Shown in pieces: positions 1-6,861 of a stretch of 33,152 nucleotides of DNA. The notes beneath the pieces were generated by a model. The model was not told the DNA's origin and did not search any database. It was given only the letters and a program-made list of their open reading frames with translations. Within the stretch, counting starts at the first letter, position 1, and every line of letters starts with the position of its first letter. A program made the translations under genes and the position numbers. The stretch comes from Gluconacetobacter entanii. Lineage in GTDB: Bacteria > Pseudomonadota > Alphaproteobacteria > Acetobacterales > Acetobacteraceae. The stretch spans positions 1 through 33,152 of the forward strand of contig NZ_NKUF01000031.1 in the NCBI RefSeq assembly GCF_003206495.1. The letters are read 5' to 3'.

Positions 1-115
1 GGATGATCAGATGCCTCGAGCATGGTTCTGCCCTCCAGAGAGTTTCAGCAAGCACACTCTGACACGGCGCGGCTCGCTATCCACTCCTCATGGAATCTGA
101 TCGGAGAACAGACCC

Positions 116-1603
116 ATGACCGATGTATCAAGACGCGATTTCGTGGCGGCCGGCGCCATGTTTGCAGGTGTCGCCGCCACCATGGGCGCCGGTGCCCGGC
201 AGGCCCATGCCGCAGGGGGCGGGCACGGTTTCATGGCAGCATCGTCCGATGGGCCGGATGGTCAGGATGGTCCCGGTCCCCACAGGCCTGTAAGTCCCGG
301 CCTTCAGGGTATCTGCGCCCTGTGCGAGGTCACGGGCGGCGGCGAGAAGGTTTACGGAATCGCAGTGGAATACGATGTTGCGATTGACCCGGCCAGCCTG
401 GCGCCGGATACCTACATGGCGGCTGTTTTTCCTGCCGCCAGCGGGTTCTTTGCCGGCATGCCGCAGGAACCAGACAAGAATGACACGACGGCGAAAGCAA
501 GGCCACGCCCTGTCGCGGCCCTTTATACCAATGACGCCCCGGCGCTTCGCCTCGACCGCAAAAATGTTCCCGGCCGGTATGTCATTGCCGAGTTCGCCCA
601 TGACCCTGATCTCAGCCTGCCCACCACCGATAGCGACAGGGTTACGCTGATACAGGACAAGGGCGTCAGAACCACGGGCGGCGTGGTCTATGCCGCCAGC
701 AAAACCGTATGGAGCAACACGGGTCATCACGGCAACCGGGTCGCGATCCGGGGGGTTGATGCGTGGGAGCAGAACCATTGGTGGTGGGATAATACGCGTT
801 CCGCATGGCTTGAATACAGCATATACCTGCCGAAATCCTTTCTGGCCGAAGGCGGCGAAAACCGGGCCTATCCCCTTGTCCTCGCCATTACCCATTCCGG
901 CACCAGCCCCGATGGCACCTGCGCCCAGACGCTGACCGAACAGTGCATCGCCAGTATCTGGAGCCTGCCTGAAGAGCAGGACAGACATGAATGCGTGGTC
1001 ATTACCCCACGCTACGAACGCACGACCATGAACGATTACTGGGAACATACATCGGATGTGGAGAATACCTACCGGCTGGTTGAATCCCTACTCGGCAACA
1101 CGTGGAATTATGGCAACCCCAACCGGGCGGACCGACGTGACAAAGTCCTGAAGATCGACCCGAAACGGGTTTACTGTACCGGATGGTCCATGGGAGCCAT
1201 GACATCGCTGTGGCTGATGGCCAGACATCCGGAAACCTTTGCTGCCGGGCTGATCATCGCGGGCCAGCAGCGGCCGGCCGATGTCGTGCCCCTTGCCAGA
1301 CAGAATATCCTGATCATCACCGGTTCGGAAGATGACAAGGCCACGCCATGGAACGAGAAATGCGTGCCGGTATGGGAAAAGGCGGGAGGCACGGTCGTGC
1401 GCCCGAAAGAACGGCTTGACCCTGCCCTCATCTTCCCTGTTGATCGCCAGCAGAAGCTGACGGATCAGGTCAACGGCTACCTTGCAAAAGACGCCAATGT
1501 CACGTTCCTGACATTTGATGGTGTTGACCACATGGGCTCGGCGCGCAAGTTCTTCTACATAAGGGCCGCACGCGACTGGATGTTCAGGCAGTCAAAGGCA
1601 TGA
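116..1603 (+). CDS. Tat-exported alpha/beta-hydrolase (PHB depolymerase/esterase-like)
   Basis: A 495-residue predicted periplasmic serine hydrolase. It begins with a twin-arginine signal (SRRDF at residues 5-9, hydrophobic stretch, then an AHA-type cleavage site near residue 33). Residues of about 65-200 look like the Ig-like N-terminal domain of EstA-type esterases. The C-terminal hydrolase domain has the nucleophile elbow GWSMG with Ser358, a likely acid in GSEDD (Asp406 or Asp407) and His472 in VDHMG. The ATG at 116 has GGAG about nine bases upstream. The gene lies beside a TonB and siderophore-receptor region, so hydrolysis of an ester-type siderophore or another imported ester is possible, but that is inference from context. 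A polyester or acyl esterase role is equally allowed by the fold. Family assignment is fairly sure, substrate unknown. Confidence 0.8.
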   Translation: MTDVSRRDFVAAGAMFAGVAATMGAGARQAHAAGGGHGFMAASSDGPDGQDGPGPHRPVSPGLQGICALCEVTGGGEKVYGIAVEYDVAIDPASLAPDTYMAAVFPAASGFFAGMPQEPDKNDTTAKARPRPVAALYTNDAPALRLDRKNVPGRYVIAEFAHDPDLSLPTTDSDRVTLIQDKGVRTTGGVVYAASKTVWSNTGHHGNRVAIRGVDAWEQNHWWWDNTRSAWLEYSIYLPKSFLAEGGENRAYPLVLAITHSGTSPDGTCAQTLTEQCIASIWSLPEEQDRHECVVITPRYERTTMNDYWEHTSDVENTYRLVESLLGNTWNYGNPNRADRRDKVLKIDPKRVYCTGWSMGAMTSLWLMARHPETFAAGLIIAGQQRPADVVPLARQNILIITGSEDDKATPWNEKCVPVWEKAGGTVVRPKERLDPALIFPVDRQQKLTDQVNGYLAKDANVTFLTFDGVDHMGSARKFFYIRAARDWMFRQSKA

Positions 1604-1606
1604 GTC

Positions 1607-1632
1607 TGGCCCGTGCAGCCTCTTGCGGGCCA
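1607..1632 (+). terminator. Hairpin just after the esterase gene
   Basis: A perfect 7-bp inverted repeat (TGGCCCG at 1607-1613, CGGGCCA at 1626-1632) with a 12-base loop starts four bases after the esterase stop codon. There is no clear T-run after it, so it is only a candidate terminator or mRNA 3'-end stabiliser. Confidence 0.4.
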
Positions 1633-1858
1633 ATGGCGGTATAATTCACCACTGGCTCCCGGCCGCATCTGGACCGTATCGTATCAGTCCTGCCCCGTAA
1701 TATCCTGCAGGACATCACGTTCCAGCCACGTGCCTGACAGCGGCCTGATCACGCCCCTCCCGCTGGCAGGCTCACTCGGATCAGGCATGAATGGTGCGCC
1801 AACGCTCCCGGCGGGTGCCCGCATAGTGGCTCTGCCAATTCGTGGCTTTTTTCTGTTG

Positions 1859-2377
1859 CTACAGCAAGACATCGGTAGCGTTTGGGTGAGTGGCTGAAAC
1901 GGTAATGGACGCGCCCTGCACGGACAGCCCGTATTGGGCAGCCAGTTGTCGCAGCAGACTGGCAATCCCAGGGGCGTTACAGGGAATTTTCTGTCCCGTG
2001 TCCGCTTCGACAAAGGTGATTGCAATCCTGCCTGTGCGGGCGGGGGCAATACGGTAACGCAGGACACGGCCGGAAGACACGTCGCGTCGCATAATACCAT
2101 GCGCAACAAACAGGTTCAGGTTACGCTGAATGGAAGCCAGACTGGGCGCGCGATCCTGCATCATTCGCCCCAGCGTGCGCCATATTTCAGTGACCGTCGT
2201 GCCCGGACCGGCCTCGACGATCCCATGTAGCAGGACACGACGCAGGTTGGTCACCCTGACGCATGCTTTCTGGCAGCGGGCTTCGAGCCGCCGGACTGCG
2301 TTAGGGTTCGCGCCCATGCCGGGGCGAATTCCATTTACATCAAGCCCGGCGCGGCGACGGTTCAAGAATACGGGCAT
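1859..2377 (-). CDS. Divergent Fur-family (Fur-fold) transcriptional regulator
   Basis: A 172-residue protein whose middle matches the Fur winged-helix pattern: VTNLRRVLLHGI, then TVTEIWRTLG, then APSLASIQRNLNLFVAHGIM with the recognition-helix-like S-x-x-x-x-RNL, then a wing ending in RYRI. Length is near that of Fur (about 140-170). The histidine clusters and CxxC pairs that bind metal in Fur, Zur and PerR are not visible in the C-terminal half, so it may not sense metal in the usual way. A GAGGGGG ribosome-binding sequence precedes the ATG at 2377. It lies directly downstream of tonB on the same strand, 30 bases beyond the tonB stop, and probably acts on the local iron genes; that role is inferred from position. 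Confidence 0.65.
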   Translation of the reverse strand: MPVFLNRRRAGLDVNGIRPGMGANPNAVRRLEARCQKACVRVTNLRRVLLHGIVEAGPGTTVTEIWRTLGRMMQDRAPSLASIQRNLNLFVAHGIMRRDVSSGRVLRYRIAPARTGRIAITFVEADTGQKIPCNAPGIASLLRQLAAQYGLSVQGASITVSATHPNATDVLL

Positions 2378-2407
2378 CTGCTACCCCCTCTTGTTATCCA
2401 TTAATTA

Positions 2408-3283
2408 TCAGTTGTGGTGGAGATAGAATTCCACCGGAACCGTGAGTGTAATGAGTTCGCCTGCGACACTGTCCGGCGGAATGGGTAGCGGCTGAGCGCG
2501 TTTGGGGAGCGCTATGGCTTCCTGATCCAGCAGCGCATGACCGGAGCTGCTGGCAAGTGTGACCGAGAGCACATGGCCCTTACGGTCCATGGAGAAGGTC
2601 ACGGTGGGCACGCCTTCCTGATGGTCGGCCATGGCATCGGACGGGTAACGCTTGAACTTTTCAAGCTGCGCCAGCAACGCGCCCTGCCAGGTCACCGGGT
2701 CGTGTGACGCACGGGCCGATGACGAACCGGGCGCGGGGGCGGCCTGTGTGGGCGCGGGCGGCGCTTCAGACGATGGCGGCGCGGTCGTGGCTTCGGCCGG
2801 CGGCGTTTTGTCCGGGATCGGCTTTTTGAGCATTGGCACCGGCTTGCTCTTCTTGACGATCTTGCGCGGTTTCTCGGGCTTGGGCACCGGGACTGGCGGA
2901 TTGGGCGCAGGCGACGGCGGGGCCGTGATCTTCGGCGGCTCGACCGGGGCCGGATCGGGAATGGACTGGGTCTGCTTCGGGCCGATCGGCGCATCCGTTG
3001 GCGGCGTCGGTGTCGAAACGGGTTCCGGGGCCATGTCGATGGCGATGGCCGCAGGCGGTGGCTCTGGCACGGCCATCACGGGCGGCGGCAGGCGCATGAT
3101 CCACCAGACCGCGCCACCGCTGACCGCCAGCACGGCGAGGAAGGACAGGCCCCAGCGGAGCACATCGTGACGCCGGGTCAGACGGGCCTGCCTTTTCTGC
3201 CACTCGGCAAAGGATGGTGGAACGGTCTCCTGTGTCATGCCAGCAGGATGTGGCGTACCCGCCATGTCAGCCGTGCCGCTCAC
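2408..3283 (-). CDS. tonB: TonB energy-transducing protein
   Basis: A 291-residue TonB, which carries proton-motive energy from ExbB/ExbD to outer-membrane receptors. Residues 42-63 form the single N-terminal membrane anchor. A long Pro- and Lys-rich spacer (about 65-195, many PxP and KP repeats) spans the periplasm. The C-terminal domain begins near WQGALLAQLEKFKRYP and contains the family's YP motif and a V-T-F-S-x-D-R-x-G strand. The most upstream start is a GTG at 3283 that overlaps the exbD stop as GTGA, indicating translational coupling. An ATG six codons further on (3265) is the alternative. It is the last gene of the PepSY-exbB-exbD-tonB run and probably serves both receptors in this window. 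Confidence 0.93.
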   Translation of the reverse strand: MSGTADMAGTPHPAGMTQETVPPSFAEWQKRQARLTRRHDVLRWGLSFLAVLAVSGGAVWWIMRLPPPVMAVPEPPPAAIAIDMAPEPVSTPTPPTDAPIGPKQTQSIPDPAPVEPPKITAPPSPAPNPPVPVPKPEKPRKIVKKSKPVPMLKKPIPDKTPPAEATTAPPSSEAPPAPTQAAPAPGSSSARASHDPVTWQGALLAQLEKFKRYPSDAMADHQEGVPTVTFSMDRKGHVLSVTLASSSGHALLDQEAIALPKRAQPLPIPPDSVAGELITLTVPVEFYLHHN

Positions 3284-3789
3284 GGCGTGCCTCCCGCAGC
3301 AGGAGCCATGGCAGGAGCACTACCCAAGGCTGTGGAACCGGTCGGCACCGTTGTCGTGCCAGCTTCGCTGCCTTCCTCCTGTCCCTGCAGGTTGACCAGT
3401 GCGACCTTGAGGTAGCCGGCGGAACGCAGCTTATCCATCACGCCCATCAGCGTGCCGTAATCGACCGTCCTGTCGGCGCGCAGGAAGATCCGTTCGTCCC
3501 TGTTGCCCTTGGTCGCCGTCTCCAGCGCGGCGGAAAGCGCATCGGTGCTGATATCATCCTCGCCCAGAGCCAGACCATGATCGGCCTTGACGGTGAGAAA
3601 CACCGGATCGTCCGGGCGCGGCGTGGGTTTCTCGGTTGAGGATGGCAGATCCACCGGCACGTTCACCGTGGTCAGCGGCGCGGTGACCATGAAGATCACC
3701 AGCAGCACCAGCATCACGTCGATGAACGGTGTGACGTTGATCTCACTCGCCTCGTGCGGGCTTTCATCGGTATGGCGCATGCGGATCAT
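3280..3789 (-). CDS. exbD: ExbD biopolymer transport protein
   Basis: A 169-residue ExbD, the proton-channel partner of ExbB that powers TonB. It shows the family signature INVTPFIDVMLVLLVIFMV with the essential membrane aspartate at residue 24 inside the only transmembrane helix, followed by a periplasmic domain. The C-terminal 25 residues (Gly, Thr, Ala and Pro rich) form an extra tail compared with E. coli ExbD (141 aa). The start at 3789 lies six bases after the exbB stop; an in-frame ATG three codons later is also possible. Its stop overlaps the tonB start. Confidence 0.94.
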   Translation of the reverse strand: MIRMRHTDESPHEASEINVTPFIDVMLVLLVIFMVTAPLTTVNVPVDLPSSTEKPTPRPDDPVFLTVKADHGLALGEDDISTDALSAALETATKGNRDERIFLRADRTVDYGTLMGVMDKLRSAGYLKVALVNLQGQEEGSEAGTTTVPTGSTALGSAPAMAPAAGGTP

Positions 3790-3795
3790 GACGGC

Positions 3796-4539
3796 TCACT
3801 CCGCCGCTGCCGTGCGGACATCGCGCGCCTGCGGCCCAAGCCGCACGATATTACCTTGGGCCATGAGCATCTGCGTGCGGCCAAGATCGCGTGAAACCAG
3901 ACGCATCACCAGCGCTGTGAGGTCGGCAACCTGTGCGCGACACGAGGCCGTCTGGCGGGCCAGATGATTGTAGATCACCACCGCTGGAATGGCCGCGACC
4001 AGACCCAGCGCTGTTGCCAGCAGGGCTTCGGCGATGCCAGGGGCCACCACAGCGAGACTGGTCGCCTTGCTGGCGGCAATGCCGGTGAAAGACGTCATGA
4101 TGCCCAAGACCGTGCCGAACAGGCCGATGAAAGGCGAGGTCGCGCCAATGGTGGCCAGAACGCCGGTGCCACGCATGAGCCTGCGCCCCTCGGCCGCCTC
4201 CAGCCGTTCCAGATGCAGGACGATGCGTTCCTTCAGCCCCTCTCTGTCATCGGGAATGTCGGCAGAGCGTGTGCGCTCGGTCTCGGCGGCCATGACCAGC
4301 GTATGGGCGATGGAGGAATTGCCGCGTGTCCATTCCTCGCCAAGGTCCAGCGTATTGGCTTCTTCCAGTGCTTTCTCGGCCTTCTGGAGTTTCAGGCGCA
4401 CACGCAGCAGTTCGACCGACTTGGCGATGAAGATGGTCCAGGTCAGCAACGAGGCCACGGCCAGCAGGGTCATGACACAGCGAACGACGGGGCCAGCGTT
4501 GAGGAACATGTCCCATGGAGAGAACGAGATCGGGGTCAT
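3796..4539 (-). CDS. exbB: ExbB / MotA-TolQ-ExbB proton channel protein
   Basis: A 247-residue ExbB. Helix 1 is at about residues 16-40. A cytoplasmic loop follows (EEANTLDLGEEW and a charged segment). The conserved pair of helices begins at RGTGVLATIGATSPFIGLFGTVLGIM and continues into GIAEALLATALGLVAAIPAVVIYN, the hallmark of the MotA/TolQ/ExbB family. An open frame continues upstream to 4905, but the ATG at 4539 is preferred: it has GGAGG seven bases upstream and overlaps the previous gene's stop as ATGA. It forms the inner-membrane pentameric motor with ExbD. Confidence 0.94.
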   Translation of the reverse strand: MTPISFSPWDMFLNAGPVVRCVMTLLAVASLLTWTIFIAKSVELLRVRLKLQKAEKALEEANTLDLGEEWTRGNSSIAHTLVMAAETERTRSADIPDDREGLKERIVLHLERLEAAEGRRLMRGTGVLATIGATSPFIGLFGTVLGIMTSFTGIAASKATSLAVVAPGIAEALLATALGLVAAIPAVVIYNHLARQTASCRAQVADLTALVMRLVSRDLGRTQMLMAQGNIVRLGPQARDVRTAAAE

Positions 4540-4790
4540 GACTGACCTCCTTTGACAGACGGTGTGCGGCACCATGCCCGGAGGACGCAGGCGACCGTCA
4601 CGATAAGGGGAATGGACAGGGCGGCCCAGGAGAGAGCCAGCCAGATGCCATGCTGGCCCAGCAGGGCGGACAGCAGGCCGAAGGCAGTTAGCAGACCCAG
4701 CGCGATCGGCCATGGCCAGACGGCAACGGAGGGGCGCAGGGTGATATCTGGCGCGGGCGAGACGGGCATATTGGGAGAGACAGCGTTCAT
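4536..4790 (-). CDS. Small two-helix membrane protein of the PepSY-exbB operon
   Basis: An 84-residue protein with two predicted membrane helices (about 26-44 and 50-70) and a short basic tail (RAWCRTP). Its start overlaps the PepSY stop by four bases and its stop overlaps the exbB start by four bases, so it is almost certainly translated with both. I do not recognise the family with certainty. Small membrane proteins such as DUF3325 and DUF3649 are known next to PepSY siderophore-reductase genes in other Proteobacteria, and this could be a divergent relative. An accessory subunit of the reductase is an inference. Confidence 0.75.
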   Translation of the reverse strand: MNAVSPNMPVSPAPDITLRPSVAVWPWPIALGLLTAFGLLSALLGQHGIWLALSWAALSIPLIVTVACVLRAWCRTPSVKGGQS

Positions 4791-6025
4791 CGTGCGCCCT
4801 CCGCAAGGGCTGGTACGTTGTCCGCGTCATCCAGGTCGTAACCCAGCGCCCGCAGACGGGCGTCGGTCGCAATCCTGCGCTTGCCGGCCCACAGTACCAG
4901 ACCACTGACCAGCACGCCGATCACCACCACATCGAGCAGCGCCCAGAGGATTTTCAGGGGAATGCCGCCGTAATCGCCGAAATGCAGCGGACGGGAGATT
5001 TCGAGGAAACGCAGGTACCACGGCATGGGATACGCCCCGGTCAGTTCACCCGTGCGGGCATCGACCAGCACCGGCGTGAACAGGCGCGCCCGCAGCGGGG
5101 TCGCGCCCCGGGTCCAGAGCACGTAATGCACCGGGCTGCCAAAGGAGGCGCCAGGGAAGGACAGGCCGGTGACCTCATTGCCGGGCGCCGCTTTGGCAGC
5201 CGTATCGAACGCGGCCTGCACCGAGGACAGATGGTCCTGCGACGGCACTGGCAGACTGGCGTAGGGGCGCAAAATCTGCCGCACATCGGTCACGCGCCAC
5301 AGGCCGAACAGCGGTGTCTGGAGTTCGTTGACCAGTCCGGTAAAGCCCACCACCGTTGCCCAGACCAGTGTGGCCACACCCAGCAGGTTATGCAGGTCCA
5401 GCCATGTCAGGCGCGCAGCCCGGTCGCGCCGGACCGATCCGAACGGCAGGCGCTTCATGAACCGGCCATACAGCACCGTTCCGGAAGTCAGCGATACGAC
5501 GAACACCGCCCCCATCGCCCCCATGAACAGCGCACCGGGAAGACCCGCGAACAGGTTCATGTGCAGGCGCGTGCAGGTCCCAAGGATGACGCCGGTCCAG
5601 GTCCGTGGCTCTTTCGGGGTATTGGCAGGGCGGGACTGCTTCAGTACCTTTGCCGTTCGGGCGTCGAATTTGATCCAGTGACCGGAATGACGGTCGGGAT
5701 GGTTCTCGTCGTCCTTCAGCGCCTGCCAGCTTGGCGCCATAGAGACCAGCACGGCAGGTTCGTCATCGTCGGGAGAGACGTTGGTGATGATCTGCCCCGG
5801 ATAGAGCGCCCTCGCCTTCTGCACGATTACGTCGAGACTGACATTCGGTATATCCGCAGGCAAACTTTCGTAAGGCGGGTCGTCATCACCGACGAAAGTA
5901 TCGAATATCTGCTCGGAAAACAGCATCGGCAATCCGGTTACGCATACGATCAGAAGGAAGACGGTGCAGACAAGGCTGGTCCACTTATGAACGCTGAACC
6001 ATCGACGAAGGGCGCGGGGTGTCAT
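4787..6025 (-). CDS. PepSY-TM iron-siderophore reductase-like membrane protein
   Basis: A 412-residue inner-membrane protein of the PepSY_TM family, some members of which (FsrB/FoxB-like) take part in releasing iron from ferric siderophores. Helix 1 is at about residues 14-36 with His13 at its edge (SVHKW). A periplasmic PepSY-type region follows (DVIVQKARALYPGQIITNV). Helices 2 and 3 surround RLHMNLFAG and LDLHNLLGVAT, and the last helix is ILWALLDVVVIGVLVSGLVLW. The conserved His residues near the membrane are candidate haem or iron ligands. The start is placed at ATG 6025; ATGs at 6034 and 6037 and a TTG at 6067 are also in frame, but a Fur-box-like sequence at 6041-6059 argues for a start near 6025. 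First gene of the tonB operon. Confidence 0.85.
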   Translation of the reverse strand: MTPRALRRWFSVHKWTSLVCTVFLLIVCVTGLPMLFSEQIFDTFVGDDDPPYESLPADIPNVSLDVIVQKARALYPGQIITNVSPDDDEPAVLVSMAPSWQALKDDENHPDRHSGHWIKFDARTAKVLKQSRPANTPKEPRTWTGVILGTCTRLHMNLFAGLPGALFMGAMGAVFVVSLTSGTVLYGRFMKRLPFGSVRRDRAARLTWLDLHNLLGVATLVWATVVGFTGLVNELQTPLFGLWRVTDVRQILRPYASLPVPSQDHLSSVQAAFDTAAKAAPGNEVTGLSFPGASFGSPVHYVLWTRGATPLRARLFTPVLVDARTGELTGAYPMPWYLRFLEISRPLHFGDYGGIPLKILWALLDVVVIGVLVSGLVLWAGKRRIATDARLRALGYDLDDADNVPALAEGAR

Positions 6026-6040
6026 GGAAACCATCATTTT

Positions 6041-6059
6041 AATAATGATTGTAAGAATG
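6041..6059 (-). promoter_or_regulatory. Fur-box-like site before the PepSY-exbBD-tonB operon
   Basis: Read on the minus strand, CATTCTTACAATCATTATT matches 13 of 19 positions of the classical Fur box GATAATGATAATCATTATC, counted by eye. It lies 16 bases before the chosen start codon at 6025, where an iron-bound repressor would block the operon. Confidence 0.55.
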
Positions 6060-6216
6060 AGTTGCAATTTAATTCTGCACTGGCTCCGGCCTGTTGTTCC
6101 ATTGTGTCATTCCCCTGACTGCGCCGAAAAAAATCAGCAGGCGTCCGGCCCTTCGGAATGTCGCCTCTGTTATAAAGACGAGCCAGCGGCAGATTTTTTC
6201 ATAAGAAACCCGGTTT

Positions 6217-6805
6217 TTATATTACCGGCGGGACCATGGTGCCTTTTTCCGATGGATGGCGTCCCTGTGCCCGCGTGGCATGCCTCCCCTGCCCCGTTCC
6301 GGTCGGGTGGCTGTCGTTTATGATGCGCCCTTCATCCAGATGGATGATATGGTCAGCCGCCGCGAAATAGTGGTCATCATGCGAGATGACGATCAGCGTT
6401 CGCCCTGCCGCTTTCAGTTCAGGCAGGATTTCAGTGTAGAAAATACGGCGGAAAACCGGTCCTGATCGGCTGCCCACTCGTCCAGCATCAGGACTGGCCG
6501 GTGTTCAGCAAGCGCCTGCACCAGCGCCAGACGCCTGCGCTGTCCGGTGGAAAGGTCGGTGGTGCTGAAACGGCCCTGCTCCAGCCTGACCTTGTGGGCA
6601 TGGCCCAGCCCCGCAAGTTTCAGCGCCAGAACTAGGTTCAGCCTGTCGGGCGCATGCAGGGTATCATTGATGCCTGACAGCAGCCATGCGCTTGCAAGCC
6701 TGCCGTGCCGACAAGCGTCGCCCCCAATGTTACAGGCCATAACGGACGTTGCAGACGCCACAGGGCACGCATGACGTCCGTATATGAAGACTGCATGCGG
6801 TTCAT
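6217..6805 (-). pseudogene. Decayed cyclic-peptide/siderophore ABC exporter (PvdE/SyrD type)
   Basis: Remains of an ABC exporter of the PvdE-like cyclic-peptide family, normally about 550 residues with a six-helix domain fused to an ATPase. From ATG 6805 (GGAGG eight bases upstream) the frame encodes a family-like N-terminus with helix-1 sequence. It breaks near 6697, continues in a second frame through ASAWLLSGIND, then joins without the rest of the membrane domain, Walker A or Q-loop to RLEQGRFSTTDLSTGQRRRLALV (ABC signature) and DEWAADQD (Walker B). A second one-base loss near 6460 moves the rest, including the H-loop region VISHDDHYF, to another frame. It lies 56 bases after the first receptor gene. 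No functional exporter can come from this. Confidence 0.88.
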
Positions 6806-6861
6806 GACGGGCACCTCCTGCAGGAAATGACGATGGGATGAACCGTTTTTTCAGTATGGTT

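Noticed and set aside
22-387. 121-codon open frame on the plus strand
   Set aside because: It overlaps the start of the esterase gene in another frame, is Arg- and Cys-rich, and has no family likeness; it is a shadow of the real gene.
128-1048. 306-codon open frame on the minus strand opposite the esterase
   Set aside because: The opposite strand holds a gene with signal peptide and catalytic triad; the antisense frame has no recognisable domain and is a high-GC artefact.
2652-3170. Gly/Ala-rich 172-codon frame on the plus strand
   Set aside because: It is the complement of the proline-rich spacer of tonB, which explains its low-complexity composition.
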